Below, piece after piece: positions 37,220 through 50,500 of a DNA stretch of 64,000 nt; position 1 is the stretch's first letter; every line of letters begins with the position of its first letter. The translations under genes and the position numbers were made by a program. The notes beneath the pieces are model-generated. The model saw only the letters and a program-made list of their open reading frames with translations, had not been told where the DNA came from and did no database searches. The stretch is from Agelaius tricolor (taxonomy: Eukaryota > Chordata > Aves > Passeriformes > Icteridae): the NCBI GenBank assembly GCA_023055355.1, contig JALJCS010000001.1, forward strand, positions 81,508,881 to 81,572,880. The letters run 5' to 3'.

Positions 37220-37972
37220 TCCCCATATCCTCTTTATGATTGCTCAGCTTGAAACACAAACAATGATTTGAGCCTATAGAGAGCTTTTGTTTGGATCTAT
37301 GCAGTGTGAAGGACTCTGCAAAATGCCAATGGACTTTTGACTTATTTGGGATAATCAGCCATCTCTTTAATAGGTCTCTACCTGCTTGCTAGGCAAGCAG
37401 AAAGGATGTATATTAATGACATAATTAAGATTGTGGTGGATCATGACTCATTCAGAGTAGCAGAAATCCCAAAGTTAAAGCAGCCCTGCTCTGGATGGAG
37501 ACATTTGGCATGCAGAGATGGTCCGTGGGTGAAACAGTTAAGTGGCATGATGTCCTGACAAATTCACAACTCCCAGAGGCCAGGTGACTTCAGAAGCCCA
37601 AACTTGTGAACAGAGGAGTTTGGATATCTAGACATATGATATTTAACTCCCTGATATTGGAGAGTTCCACTACAAATCAGTTGAATTTTCTAGACTGGAT
37701 TTTGTAGCTGTCTTCTCTATGATCAAGCAAACTGCTCTATAGAACAACTATGAACTGCTCAATGGAAATCTTATGATTGGTGTGGGAGGATGAAATACAG
37801 TTTGTGATTTTAAAAGCAGTTGTTCTTACCTGCTTCTGTTAAGAGCTGAGAAAACTAAGGAATTAAAAAAAGAAATGCAGTAATTTTCCTACTACTGAGC
37901 AGTTCAGGTCAGATATTAGGGTCTGTGCAAATCTGTTAATTTAATTGAAACTCTAAAGCTGCCTCTGCCAGA
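37220..37972. other. Unannotated DNA, possible small regulatory block
   Basis: No gene seen. The piece at about 37380-37640 is unique-looking and includes ATATTAATGACATAATTAAG and TCATGACTCATTC (AP-1-like TGACTCA), which would fit an enhancer. This is only compositional inference. Confidence 0.25.
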
Positions 37973-38212
37973 ATTCACAAGCCTGATAAATAAGTCCCGC
38001 AAAGCTCATAGGCTTCAGCTAGCAACTCCACTGCTGTTTAGGTGATGGCCACATTCTGATATAATTGTAAAAGCCATGGATTCTAAATAAAAAGGAAGAA
38101 AACAAAAAAGTTATGAAATTCTCTATATAGAAGTAAAGATTCTGTTGGCAAGTCTTCAATGATGCTTGAATGCTGCTGATTCACAAGCCTGATAAACAAG
38201 TCCTACAAAGCT
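37973..38212 (+). repeat. 34-base direct repeats flanking 172 bases
   Basis: ATTCACAAGCCTGATAAA at 37973 and at 38179 begin two 34-base copies (37973-38006 and 38179-38212) that match at 31 of 34 positions. The similarity stops sharply on both sides. The intervening 172 bases show no transposon hallmark. They are too long and too diverged for a fresh target-site duplication, so a small dispersed repeat or a partial local duplication is more likely. Confidence 0.85.
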
Positions 38213-41200
38213 GGTGAGTGCTGCACAAGTGAGGAATGGGATAGTAAACAACCCTGCAGCAGCATGTTCTAGGAGAAACCACTAGTGTGGGGACTGGAGC
38301 CTTCCCTTCATGCCTCCAATCAGGTCTAACTGGGTGGTGAGATGCCCCTCTTCTTTGTTTTATTGTCAACCCCCACTTTTCTCTTTCCTGCTATCATGCA
38401 GGCTCCCAATTCAGGAATCATTCGGTGTAGCAGGGTAGAGACAGAATCACCTGAAATTTTATTTCTTTCTACAAGACATGTTTTTGTTTCCCCTGCTTTG
38501 TTCATCAGTTTTATTTGCCAAAACCATGTCTGACCTCACCTTGAAGCACCACACTGTGAACAAGACACCCCTCTTGTCCTGTCAGTGACTACTGCATTTG
38601 GCAAGAACAAGGATTTGAGGCACAGGAAGGAAAGGCTTAGGAGCAAACATTCAGATGCCTTTCCCATACCAAAGAATTGAAAGATTTTCATCTTCTGAGT
38701 ACCAAACTAATTCATTAGAAGTTTCCTATTCTGAACAGGGACTGTGCCATTTTGCAGAACCTAGAGACTTCTCATCTTCATCCATAGCAACAATGAATGA
38801 TGAGCTGTGTTTCTACCTCCACTGCCAGCTAGCTTCATATTTCAAGTACCTCCATCAAAGCAGAAAACACTATCAAATAATTATAAAACAATGTGATTTG
38901 ATGGACCTTATCTCATATCTTGAAAGAAACCATTCAGCTGAAATTGAGAGCCTTATTTTCCCGAAGTAGGAAACAACACACTGTTTTCAATCCTGTAACT
39001 TGATGTTTGTAAGAGCAATATTAAATTCTAGTTCAGAAAAATTTTAGACAATAGTGGTTCAGATTGCTTCTGTATTTTAATCTCATAAAGAGCTCAGGGA
39101 GAGTTTGCTTCTTAACTGTGAGCCATGGTGCACAGCCATAGTGATGCAATTTGCTATAGAAAAAGTATTAAATTCATTATATCTACTCTCAATGTAATCT
39201 GCATAATACATGCTTCCCTTTTGGCTCCAGTCTTGTCCTTCTGACCCTTTGGTTCTGCACCTGCAGTGCCCTGGACAAGGTTGCCATGCAATGCACTTGG
39301 CTGCCTGGTAGGTGTCTGTCAGGTAAAGGCAGAGCCCTGCCTCTCGCCCAGCACTTCACAAGTGCCCATGGACAGCCACACAACAGTGCACTGCATTCAC
39401 AGACAGAAGAGCAGGATTGTGTTCAGTCTGCTGGGAGAGTCAAGCACTCATGCTTAAGCATTATGGCCAAATAAAATTGCATCAGTGGTTTTGCATCTTC
39501 CAAGTCTGCAACAAATCATGATCACCTTAATAGAGATTGATCACTGAGTACCCTAAGTGAACACAAAAATTAGTTCTGTGTCTCCAAGAATAAAATGCAG
39601 AAGGTAAAATACTTTAAAAATGAATAATATTTTGTTTTGCTTTACTATGTAATTTATTTAAATTATTCTTGCTTTACTGTTGTTTTCAGAGATGTCATAT
39701 ACCACCCCACATTTCCTATTATTAGAATGTTTCACTAGTGACTAATATCAACTACAGAGTAATGGAAGCTTCTTCACTTTTCATGCTTTCAGTTGAGCAC
39801 CCCAAAGGTATTTAGGATCCAATGGCTACAGTGACCAGCCTTGGCCAGATTGTTCTGTTCTGCTTTGCTTATACCTTTGTATCACAGAGATGGAATTTGT
39901 TGGGAAACATATGGAGTAACAATCAGCTCTTACTCTTATTTGTCATGTGTCTAAGTGAAGAAGGAAGGGTCATATGTAAAGCAGTTGACCTGCAAAGCAG
40001 AAAGTTACATCATAAGGTTCAAAACATAGAAAGGAAAGGAAAACATAAACTAATGCAAACATGAAAGAAAATGAGTTTGTGTTTACAGAGAATAATAACA
40101 CCGTTTTCTGTGACTTTCCCTATGATACCTAACAGCTTTATGATTCCAAGTCAAGGCTTGAAAGAAATCAATGACAATAATTCCTCTAACTTCAACACTT
40201 CCTTCCTACCGAGAGACACATATAAATACCATCAGTTTTGCCATCAAACAAAACGTTTGTCTTCTCATGGAAAAGGGTATTACAGAAGGCAAGAGTTAAT
40301 GTATTGTGGGATATTTTCCTTGCAGAATTGTGGAGGAACGGAATTAACAATGGCAATATGATTTGCTATGTGCTTCAGCACAGCAAAAGATTTTGGCCAT
40401 GAAACAGTATTTAGAAAAGCTAGAGTCAGAAATGGAATGTAGGGGAATGGCACCAGTGTGTGGCAATAGTTACATGTAGTGGGACCTGACCTGTCACAGT
40501 ATGGCTTTGTAGCAAGAGCAAGAGCTAAACGTGAATTTAGAACAAGAATTGCCATGTGTGACTTTCAGAGCACAGTGCGAACCTTTTACATCTCCACTGT
40601 TGCCAGGCCTAAATGTTTAGTAGACCTTGGTGGGACAAAGGGTTTACAGAAGTAATTTGCCATTTGAACTGCCTGGCTAGATAAAGTTGGATGGGGCAAA
40701 TGCAGCAAAAAACTTGTAGCCTGCTGGAGGTTTCTAGCTATTGAAGTAACAACTGGCAATTTTGCCACATTGTTTTCAATTAAAAAATTATATCTAAGGA
40801 AAAAAAAAAGGCACAGTAAAAGAATGATCTTGCACAAAAGCTTACCTGCTATTTGACAGCAAGCTCTTAGCCGAGCTAGAGCAGCCCTTGGCCCCTGCTG
40901 CACACTTGTGAATGTTTGCCCAGGGAGCAGCAGTCAGGGCTCTGCCACTGACAGCACCTCCAAAGGCAGATGAGCACACAGGTGTGTTCATGGGTGGGGA
41001 GTGCATAACTAAGGAAGAAGAATAGCAAATGGAGATATAAACCACACATGTTTGAGTTTTGTTATGAAAACTCAGAGACAACAAGAGATGTAAAAGTTAC
41101 TTGCTGTTCCACATAATGAGCTAACTGGTACAAGATTCTGCAAAGACCCAGGCCTCCTCCATGTTTCTTAAGGACAAATGAATGTCTTTCATTTTGCTAG

Positions 41201-41639
41201 AAGAAAAGTTCTTGTCTGAATAGATATGAGTGACTTTCCTATCCTGACATGTGAAATTCTGTACTGCATTAAAATGCAAAAATTCTGTACTGTGTCTTTG
41301 ATGCAAAAAATTCAGTCACAGGTCATTCTGTATGTAAGGTTATATTCCCTTGCTTATTTAGATCTGTATATTATACGTTCATAAGCTTTTTACAAGCTCA
41401 TTTGTGTGTCTCATGATTAAAAATTCTGTTTATGTTTTTTCGCTTGTCAAGCCATAATCAGCTTTCATGCTGTGTCTATGTGATATCTTCAATAATCAGT
41501 TAGGTTTATGGGGAAAGCAGGAGCAGCAATGCTGTACAAAGTGCTTCTTGGGGATGAGCTGAAGCTGTGAACTCCGTTTTCATTCTGCTTCTCTTAAAAT
41601 CTGAAAGCTGTGGGCTGCTGCCAAGGGAAGTTTCTCTAA
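38213..41639. other. Unannotated DNA
   Basis: No gene seen. Frames of about 100 codons at 38655-38969 (plus) and 40586-40903 (minus) resemble no family and lack splice-site support. A GC-richer patch lies at about 40860-40990. Confidence 0.4.
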
Positions 41640-42226
41640 GAGCCTGGACTCTGTTAGCTAACTAGCTCCCCCTCTTGAAACTCCAGAAATGCTGACAGGA
41701 CTCAGAGATGTAAAGGGAAGTGAAATTAAATCCATCGGTGTTGGAGTTCTCGCATTTTTTATAACCGTTGTGGGGTTTTTTTGTCTTATATGTAACTGAG
41801 AGCTGGGGAATGTCCTTATCTCTCTGCTGTTGGTTTCTGAACTGACCTTGTAAGAATATAAAAGGGGTTTTGATGTCTGCTGCAAAGAAATTCAAGGCTG
41901 CAGAGGTCACCGTAGTGCCAGTGTCCAGTGGGGAAAGGCAGCAGAACTCCCCAGCTGAAGGGCACTGGAGAAGGATGTGGAGGTCAAGGATGGCTGGGGG
42001 ACAAGATCTGCAGCAGCCCCTGCTGGAACTCCAGCAAACACCAGGGCAGGAAGGGGAGCGCCCATCTGTGCAGGACACAAACATCAGCTGTGCCTCCCGG
42101 GGCATTCCCGCTGACAATGAGCGCAGCTGACGGGGAGGTGGCAGCTGTGCTGCTGCGGCAGCCGGGCTGTCAGCACCGCAGGTAACTGCAGCCGCATCTT
42201 CTGTTTGCTTTTCTTTTTCTATCTAG
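41640..42226 (+). promoter_or_regulatory. TATA-like promoter and GC-rich putative exon
   Basis: An AATATAAAAGGGG at about 41855 looks like a TATA box. It precedes about 310 bases of clearly GC-richer sequence (41880-42190) ending in CACCGCAG/GTAACT, a good splice-donor match (donor GT at 42182). About 45 bases on, a strong polypyrimidine tract ends in ATCTAG (42226), a good acceptor. This could be the first exon of an unknown transcript, or a solo LTR whose promoter lies at the TATA box (a TGTTAG that could be an LTR end occurs at 41652). Neither is proven. A 45-base intron would be too short for ordinary vertebrate splicing. Confidence 0.25.
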
Positions 42227-42578
42227 AACAGGTATGAGGTATATGGATGGGTTTTACTCTAGGGCATCAAATGGGGAGGTATGTGAGTCTGCAGCTGAGA
42301 AAAAGGTGTCTTTGGTAGAGAGCAGGCCTCATTACGGGGAACTCTTTTCATATGGGTTTTACAGAGAGCTGTCCTTGCCTGAAAATTCCCATTCAGAAAA
42401 AGTTGCTATAATGTCAGGATGGATAAAGAGCGGGAGAAGGCAAGTGTTCTTGCTTTGTAGAGAGGGGGAACTGAGATGGAGCTGCACTCAAACTTCATAC
42501 TACATTATTCAAGCATCCAAAGACTTATTAGTTGAAAAAGCATTTGCCATCCCTGAAAGAATGAATGTTAGAAATTAG
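42227..42578 (+). CDS. Unrecognised 114-codon open frame after a splice-acceptor-like site
   Basis: An ATG at 42234, seven bases after an acceptor-like ATCTAG, opens a frame of 114 codons. The predicted protein starts MRYMDGFYSR and ends FAIPERMNVRN; it has no signal peptide, membrane segment or domain I recognise. The same frame is also open upstream from 41916 except for a single TAA at 42183, which lies just inside the putative intron 42182-42226 (45 bases, divisible by three). This may be coincidence, since the codon content looks unremarkable and the ATG context is weak. It is listed because it is the best-supported open frame outside repeats, not because a gene is likely. Confidence 0.12.
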
Positions 42579-43259
42579 GACCCCACATTTCCAGGTTTTT
42601 CCTGGCAGTGGGCTACAAATCCAGACCCTTTTTGTTTCTTCTTCCTCTTTCCAGTATCATGAATCTTTCATGCCTTTGGGCAGTGGTCCACTTTCAACAG
42701 GAAGGACAGAGGAAGACCAGTGTATAATCAGGTGAGATTTATTCTGAGTAGGGACAGAAGTAATTTTAAATCTGTAGATTGAAGAGAGTGTGACCAATTT
42801 TCTGGATAAAATTCAATTGTTCAAGATTGAGAAGACTACCACTAGCTTGATTTTTGGCTGAATATGATGCCTCGTGTCATTTTCAAAGGTGTGGTAGGAT
42901 CAGATAGCAGAGCTGTTTTGGTATTCCAGCTGCCTGTGTGTCACTGCTGCCATTCAGTGAACCAAAGTGGAGCAGCCATCACAGCCAGGCTTGCAACTGA
43001 GAATTGATACCCTTCTCATCCTAATAATGTGGCATTCACCCATTTCTTATATAACCCAAATGGTTGAAGTTTTATAGTTCTTAAAGTCAGGCTTAAACCT
43101 TTCTAATCAGCCTAAATACATCCTTGGAGATACATCTTAGTTGTTTAGGTCTCTTGAATTCTATGTAAATCCACTGTAAATCTTAGTCACAAAAATATCA
43201 ATGTTTCAATATTTATGATGCCTGTCCCAAGTCATCCTGAAAATCTATTAGAAGTGAAA

Positions 43260-43271
43260 CCCCCCCCCCCC
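43260..43271. repeat. C homopolymer, 12 bases
   Basis: Twelve consecutive C. Error-prone in sequencing, so the exact length is doubtful. Confidence 0.95.
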
Positions 43272-45849
43272 ATATTCTTCCCAAGAGTTCTAACCACAAT
43301 ATGGTGTTTCCCACTTAAATTCAGAAAGCAACACTTTTTAAATAAGTGACAAACACAAGAATTTCAATTTTTTGATACCCATTGTAGGACACTATAAGTG
43401 TCACCTGATTCTTCAGATGAATATCACCTTCAGGACATCTGCAACATCTCTCTGGTAAATCTGCACTGTAAATTGTAAACACTGACCCAGTTACAACTGT
43501 TTTTCTTTTTAAAATCTCCCATCCCAATGATGGAGAAAACCATGCATAAATGCTTACAGAAATAAAGAAAGTGCTTCAAGGGTACACTCTCAAATCTGCT
43601 GAAGTACTTGTGGTGTTCAGGTGAATTGTGAAATCAGTGGAAAACAAAAAAAAGATATTTCAGATTTTTAGTCTCCAAATTGTGTTTCTACTTTACCTAC
43701 AAACAAAGAAAATTATTAAGGAGGCAGGTTGAGGTAAATTTTGTTTAACCCCTTCCCAAATCTTCTAACAATTCATTATTTGCCCAAAATATAATACATA
43801 TTTTAATTTCAAATGGTAATGATCAAAGTATCAAGAAAAAAACTGCATTCTGTTTTCCATCCAGTCTTTTCATATTTGTTTTTATAACCCTCTGAAAGCT
43901 TGCTCTCTGCATGCTTTTTAAAGTAGAACTTTAGGATTCAGCATTTCAGCTGATAATCTTAGAGAAACTCTGCCCATTTTTATCTATTGAAAATCTGAAC
44001 TTCAAACAGTTTCACAAAAAAACAAAGCAACACAAAAACCCCTTGCTATTATGCATAATAACCCAAATTATGCACATAGGAAAATTGCCATGGAGTCTGT
44101 TAGTATGTCTGAAAATACAGCACATTATTCCTGATGTATATTTTATAAACTGCACAAATACCAGCACATAATAAATGCTTGGGTCTGCACGCAGAAGTGT
44201 TCTTTAATGCTCATCATATTTAAAGCTGGGGGTCCTCTAGGCAAAAAGTGACTGTCTGGTTTGGAGGTGAAGCAAAGAAGGTCATCTACATTAAATGAAC
44301 TAAACTGGGCTCAGTAATAGTGAGCCATTCTCAAATACTAATGACCATCTGGATTACAGATGCAGTAGCCAGATTGTCTGTTGTGTCCACCAAGTGAGTT
44401 GTCTTACCCTGGGAAAAAACTGTCATCTGTCTGTCTTGCCCTGTAGACATGAGCTTTCTTCCAACCTGTCCACATGGATTTACTGGTGGCAAGGTCATCC
44501 CGTTCTCTGGAACGTCACTCACTTGTATTTGCTGGCTGCTTAGCAGCTGCCAAAATTTTTGGAACAGAACAGAATGGCAAGGGGCTGGAAATAAGATAGT
44601 AAAACTGAAATATTTTCTCTTTCTTCCTGGTGTACATTCACCAGTACTTAAAGGAAACAATACCTATTTATTAGCTGAATAAAAACTCTTTTCTCAGCTC
44701 TGTTTTTAAAATAGATGATGTCGGTTTTAGGGTGTTTCTCTTCTCAGCTCCCATGCTGTGAAACTCCTTTCCTTTTGTTAAGCAGAATAAGCAAATCATT
44801 GCAAGACCTAAAATCTTGTTAAAAAATGCACCAATTTGATTTGGCATTTAATTAACACATTTTTGTTTGGTATTACTGTGTGAGCCTTGACTCTACTTTC
44901 AAATTTCCTTTTAATTTTATTTAGGCAATTATGTTTTGCTTTTAAGGATGCCCAGAGAGTCCATAATTTATATATTTCTGCTCTGGTTTTGTGGGTTTAG
45001 CATCATGCTATTGTTTATTCAGAAGAGGATTTTTTTCTGAGTACAAAATTTAGAAGTTAATCATTCCTGAAGACTTTATATGGGTAAATGTTATCCTTCT
45101 GCTTGAAAGACACAATTCTGAAGAAGCCCTACAAAGTATTGCAGGCAGTGAATACATCAAGCACTTGCATTTATTTTCACAGCTTCTTTATATCCTTGTG
45201 AGCACATAGACAAAAAACCTGAAAGGTGTTTGCACGTGAGTTAACTTCAGATTCTAGAGAAAATAGTCCTTCCAGAAAAGGTTTCATCCCAAAATCTACA
45301 GGTAGGTAGCCTGGGGATTAATTTGTGATTGTCATGGTGAAGTGTTTTTGCTAATTAATTTTGCTAATGAGGTGATAAACAAACTAAGGGAGTCCTCTCC
45401 TTTTTAACACTAGCTCAGATTTCATTAGTAGTAGCTTGTCCATGTCAATAGCAGGTAAATCCCAGACAGTATTCATTAGAAAACAGTAAATGCAAGGCAC
45501 TGGGATGCTCTGACACCAATTTTAGCCCAAAGCCTTGGATGATTCTTGTATTTGTCAAGCTGGATGTTCAGTGAGCCACAGTGTGAGCAGGGAAGGCCAT
45601 ACTTCCCTGTTACAGCAAACCCATCACACGGCTTTGATGGGAATATGCTGTGAAGAACAAGGTCAGTGGTGGTAAGAGAGGAAGGAAGGAAGGAGGGCTG
45701 CTGTTAAGGAACTGGAAAATGTGGAATTCTGTGTGTGTTTAGGGACATGCATTCATGCACAAATATGTGCTCTCTCTATATGCCAAATAGTTTTACAGTG
45801 TTAAGTGTGTGCTTAAATACCTCCTTACACTGGGGTTGCAAGAAACATG

Positions 45850-45925
45850 GCTAAGGAAGCAGGGAAAAAAGGAATAGCAAAAAGGAAATGAAAAAGGGAA
45901 CCAAAAGAAAAAAGGAAGAAAACTG
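45850..45925. repeat. Purine-rich low-complexity tract
   Basis: A long run dominated by A and G (AAGGAAG, GGGAAAAAAGG, AAAGAAAAAAGG units) with few pyrimidines. Low complexity with no gene relation. Confidence 0.75.
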
Positions 45926-47545
45926 TAGTTTTTCACTCATTTACTTCATGGGCTGCTAATATACCATATATATATGTGTCTCTGTGTATATATAGATGTA
46001 GACAAGTGCATATGGTTAGATATTCAGAAAATCTGTGTGCAGACATAGCTTTTATCTTCATTATAGTTAAAAGAGGACCAAGTATATGTGCTTGAAAAAA
46101 GTCTTGTGAATGGTATTTCATCTGGCATCATCAGAAAAGGTGTTTTCCAAGCAGATCAGAACCAGTCTGTAGCTCACTGTAGCAATTCTGTTTGGAGTAA
46201 ACGAGCTCTTAATTAGGTGAGGGCTGATTTCTTGGCGTTTGAGACTCTTTGAAACTCTCAGACTGCTCTTCACATAAAAAAAAAAAAAGACTACTCTTTT
46301 TAAAACTTCCTAGCAAATGGGAACATAGTATATAGGAAAACAGGATTCAAAGCCACACATCTTTGCGAAGGGGAATCAGACTCCATTTCGTACTTGATTA
46401 ATTCCACTGAAACATTTGGCAAATACCAGCTAGTAAGATACAAGTGGTATCTTCTAGGGTATAGGTGTTTCATGAGCAAAGATATGACAGCTCAGACCTA
46501 GCTTGAGAATCATCCTCTGCTGTGGGAGGCGTCACAAAACACATCAGCTTCTTTTTAAAGCTTCTTTTTGTTCCTTGTCCTCGCAGCAATGGGAAAGCTG
46601 TTCCTTAACTTCATTCTTGTGATGGTTAGAAACTATGTAATTTCCTTCATTAACCTCCTCATGGCCTTGCTATTCCTGTGCCCTGGTGCAGCCACCTACT
46701 TACAACACCAGCTCCAGCTATGTTTTTCAGCACACCCACCTCACAGAATGATCTCCATCCCTTGGCCCAAGTAACACAGATTGGCTGATATTCAAGGCTA
46801 GTCCTTGGTAGAGCAGTGGAGCAGATGAACCTAATCCACACCACATAGCCCATATGGTTATGTCTAAAACATGACAGTTTTTATCTGTGGGGGTGGCTTG
46901 GTTCATCATATTTAAAAGTGTGAGGACTGTGTTGCAGCCCACAGATTGGCGTTTCCATAGCATGAAACAGTAGATGCTGCATGCTCTGGGTTGTGGCATA
47001 AATGTGCTGGGAATGCTTTTGAGTTCCCGCATTCTTTTTTGGTGGGAACTGGTTCAATTCTTCCCAAGGAGGTCCTGGAAGTAAATAAGCAGATAAGGAG
47101 GCAATGAGCATAAAGGAAGAAAGGAGTGAACTGAGCTATCCAATTGTATTGGTACCCATAGGCTTTAGCTTCAGCAGCATAATCTCCCTTGCTGGGTATC
47201 ACCATCACAATTTTTTTGGAGAGGGCAATCATATTTCATCTTAGGCTGTGTTTTGCTAATCAAAAAATCTTCCATTTTTCCAGATCATTCCATTGTATCT
47301 TTATGAACAGCTTTAATTTATCTTCCTGGAATGTGAATTACTAAGATTTTATGAATTATTCCAGATAAATTTTTTTAGTGTTTAGTAAAAGAAAAAAAAT
47401 CTTTGCTTCAGAGGATGATCTAGATCAACATAACTGAATATTGCATTTATCTTTCACATACTGGCCTTACTTACCTAGTTTATTGTAAGTGGATTCACAG
47501 TGTAGACATCTCAAATTCATGCACTTGTCTAGACCTTTTTCATAA

Positions 47546-47573
47546 TCAATAGAGAGACATGAGTGATTCATCT
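47546..47573 (+). repeat. Copy 1 of a possible dispersed repeat
   Basis: TCAATAGAGAGACATGAGTG followed by ATTCATCT resembles TCAATAAAGAGACATG followed by ATTCATCT at 54075-54098, about 6.5 kb away in the same orientation. The copies differ by one substitution and a 4-base gap. Flanking similarity is weak (both are followed within about 80-100 bases by a GACTG...A..GTC stretch), so an ancient repeat family is only a possibility. Confidence 0.4.
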
Positions 47574-50500
47574 CATTCTGAAGTTAAAGTCTGAAAAAGG
47601 TCAGATCAATAATGTCTGAAGTGCCTGTTTGTCTCCTCTGACTGCAAAAGCAGTCTGGGTTGAGCAGTGAGAGTAAATATGTCTATACTGTAGATTTCTG
47701 AAGTTAGGTCAGATAAATCTCTGATTGATCAAAACTGAAATGATCACACTGTATTTCCTCTTTGCTCTCACTAACATCTAAGAGCTCTTAAATTATAGGA
47801 ATTATTCTTCTTATGGACCTGCAATTGCAGGAGCTTCCATATGTTGTATTAATTAGGTAGTTCACGAGTTTCTATTAGCTCAGTCCTCAGGGCCAATATA
47901 ACATTTCTACTGTGTGGTACTCCAGTTCTCTTCCATGATTGTGTCTCTCAGTTTTATGCCAGCACCCAAACTGAACTTGTGGGCTCCTACATCTTGTGCT
48001 GTTGTTTGTGAAAGCTTTCAATCATTTGATCTCACACAAGTTTTTAAGAATCTTTAAAAATATTGTCCCTAAAATACAACTATCACCCTCAGTACAAACT
48101 GCTGCTGTCTCCTAGATGGCTCCATTTTTTTCTTTACTGTACAATTTTAGATAAAACTCAGCTTCTCTGTAAACTAATGGCCAGTGTAAAAGAAGATTAA
48201 ATGATTTGGCAAAGTTTAGGTAGATGGCTACATCAGCTATATCTTAGATTAAAACTGAATTTTCTTTTAAATAAAAGGTCAAGGAAGAAATTTGCTGTTA
48301 ATTAAAGGAATATTTATTGGTAATTGCTACTATATTTATGCAATTTTCAATCTATTTCCATGGAAATTTATTATTTCTTTCTAACTGCATTATAAACAAT
48401 GCACATTCCTGAAACCTCACCAATGGAATTCTATTTTTTCCTTCTTAAATATTACTGGTTTGTTTGCTGGTCTTTCTTCATGCATTGATGAGAATCAATG
48501 ACTTGATCAATTCCCTAAAAATCCCAGACATTAGACTGAGAATTTCTTGTGTCAGTTCTTTGGATATTTTGTATTGTTTTCCCTCCCTCCCATACTTTTT
48601 CAGGTTGAATTCTGAGTTATGTGTCTGTCTGGAAAATAATTTTAATTGTAATGCTTTCATTTATCTTTGCTTTATTTTCTTCACCACTTCCCATTCAGCA
48701 TTGGTTTTATTGAAAACTGGAACAAAATAGTCCATTGCTACCTGGACTTTATCTAGATTGTTTAATTTCTCCTCCAGTCTCAGCAATCAGGACTCCTTTT
48801 TACTTTCCTTTATCTTTTCTTGGTTATGTGTTATTAGTCTTAGGTTTTGCTGTTATGTGTAACTCAGCTACACTATGACAGTATTTTGTCCCTCCAGTTT
48901 CTCACCTTCTATACATATATATCTCTCAAGATATGTATATTCAGTCTTTTTTTCAGTTGCCTGTAGAATCTCTGCTTACGTCTAATATCACTTCTCAGTT
49001 ATATTATATGTAACAGGGTTTTATCCTTATTTGAATAATGAATGGCAGGAAAGCTCATGAATTTGACAAAGAAATTCCAGGCCTGGAATTGGATATGAGG
49101 CTTTGAGTTCTTTGAGTTCTTCAGTCCAGTGGGCATCACTCACTAGTTACCTTAATTTTCCAGTCTTCTGCTTGAATTAAAAACTGGATTTGTTTCATTT
49201 AAACTGAGTCAATCAACCACTGCCCAGTGCAAGGCTTCTTCTGTGATTAGTTCTTCTATAAAACCCTTTTCTGATAACCAAAAATAAGCCAGAAATGCTG
49301 TGTCAGATGGTGAGCTCCCTCTGCAGTCAGTGAGGAGGGACAGACAACTTCAGAAGATGAGTCACCCCATGGAAGCAACTCTTGTTCTGCAAAGTCCAGT
49401 CTCAGCTTCTTGGCTCAGAGGCACTGTAGATCAGACAGGCTGGGCATCTCACTTGGTCTTCCCTCTGCAGGTTGTGTTTGGTGAGCTGTCACTCCCACAG
49501 ATAGGAGGGTGACACTTGTTTCCCATTCTCCAAGCAGGCAGTTGGCCTCCTGTGGCCCTGTAATTCCCAGCAGTGTGACATGGGTGTGGTATGCACGCAT
49601 GTGTGTCTAGAGAGCTCTACAGATCTTGAGCCATACTCACATCAATCTGATTACACCAAAACCATAGGCCTTCACCACTGCCTCAGGGTGAAAAACACTT
49701 CCTTGGTGTATTTGTGGCACAAGGGAAGTCCATTTCACTAGTCCCATCACTTCCTATTTCCTTGCACTGTCTTGCAGCACTGATGTATTTATACAACGCT
49801 ATTATGATATGATTGTAATAGCTATGCAACAGAGCTCAGTGCCTTTTCTTTTACCATATTCCTGCCAGGTTTGGTTTGGGTTTAGCAAGGAGTCAAGGGA
49901 GACTGCAGCTTTCACATTAACAGTACTTGGAGAAGTGTATGACCCCTTACAGATGCTGCTGCAGACTCTCCTCTTGCCCTTTCCCTCCTCTATACATATG
50001 CTGTAGTATACTGAATCCTTATTTTTACTTCTCTCAAGCCACCTCCATCCTTCATTCATTTCAGCCCCTAGAGCAATTAATTTAATCAAGCCCAACTCAA
50101 TTTTTTAAAAGTAAGGCATAATCTCTCGGCATAGATGTGACTGCCCTGTCAATTAGGGAGTTACAGGTAGCTGATTCACCTTGTAACAGTGCTATTTTAT
50201 TTTTCCAGTGGGACCTGTTTTCTCTTCCCCCTACTCTTTTTGTCTCACTTCTTCTTCATAGATTCACTTTTTGCTTGCTGTTGCCTTCCTTAAAATTTTA
50301 CTTATCCCCAGTTCTTTTCTAATGTCTTTCTAAGAAAATCAATATCTGTATTGATGGTCAAATGAGGTCCCATGAAGATTGACCAGATATAAGCTGGCAG
50401 TGATTAGTTCTATTGTGAATTCTTCCAGCTGCAATGGTAGCTCTAAGAGCTGGTGTCATGTCCAGGCTGATGGCTTAGAAGACCTCCAGGTCTGTCATTG

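Larger units (their letters stand above)
42579..47545. other. Unannotated DNA with simple tracts
   Basis: No gene seen. It includes a C homopolymer (43260-43271) and a purine-rich tract (45850-45925). The short GTAAACGAGCTCTTAATTAG at about 46197 is a possible homeodomain-site cluster. Confidence 0.4.

Noticed and set aside
37973..38212. CRISPR-like repeat-spacer unit
   Set aside because: Only two copies, a 172-base gap, vertebrate context and no cas genes.
49660..49770. Possible minus-strand CR1 fragment (CTCAGGGTGAAAAACACTTC)
   Set aside because: Similarity is limited to about 25 bases and the rest does not follow the CR1 order, so it is not supported.
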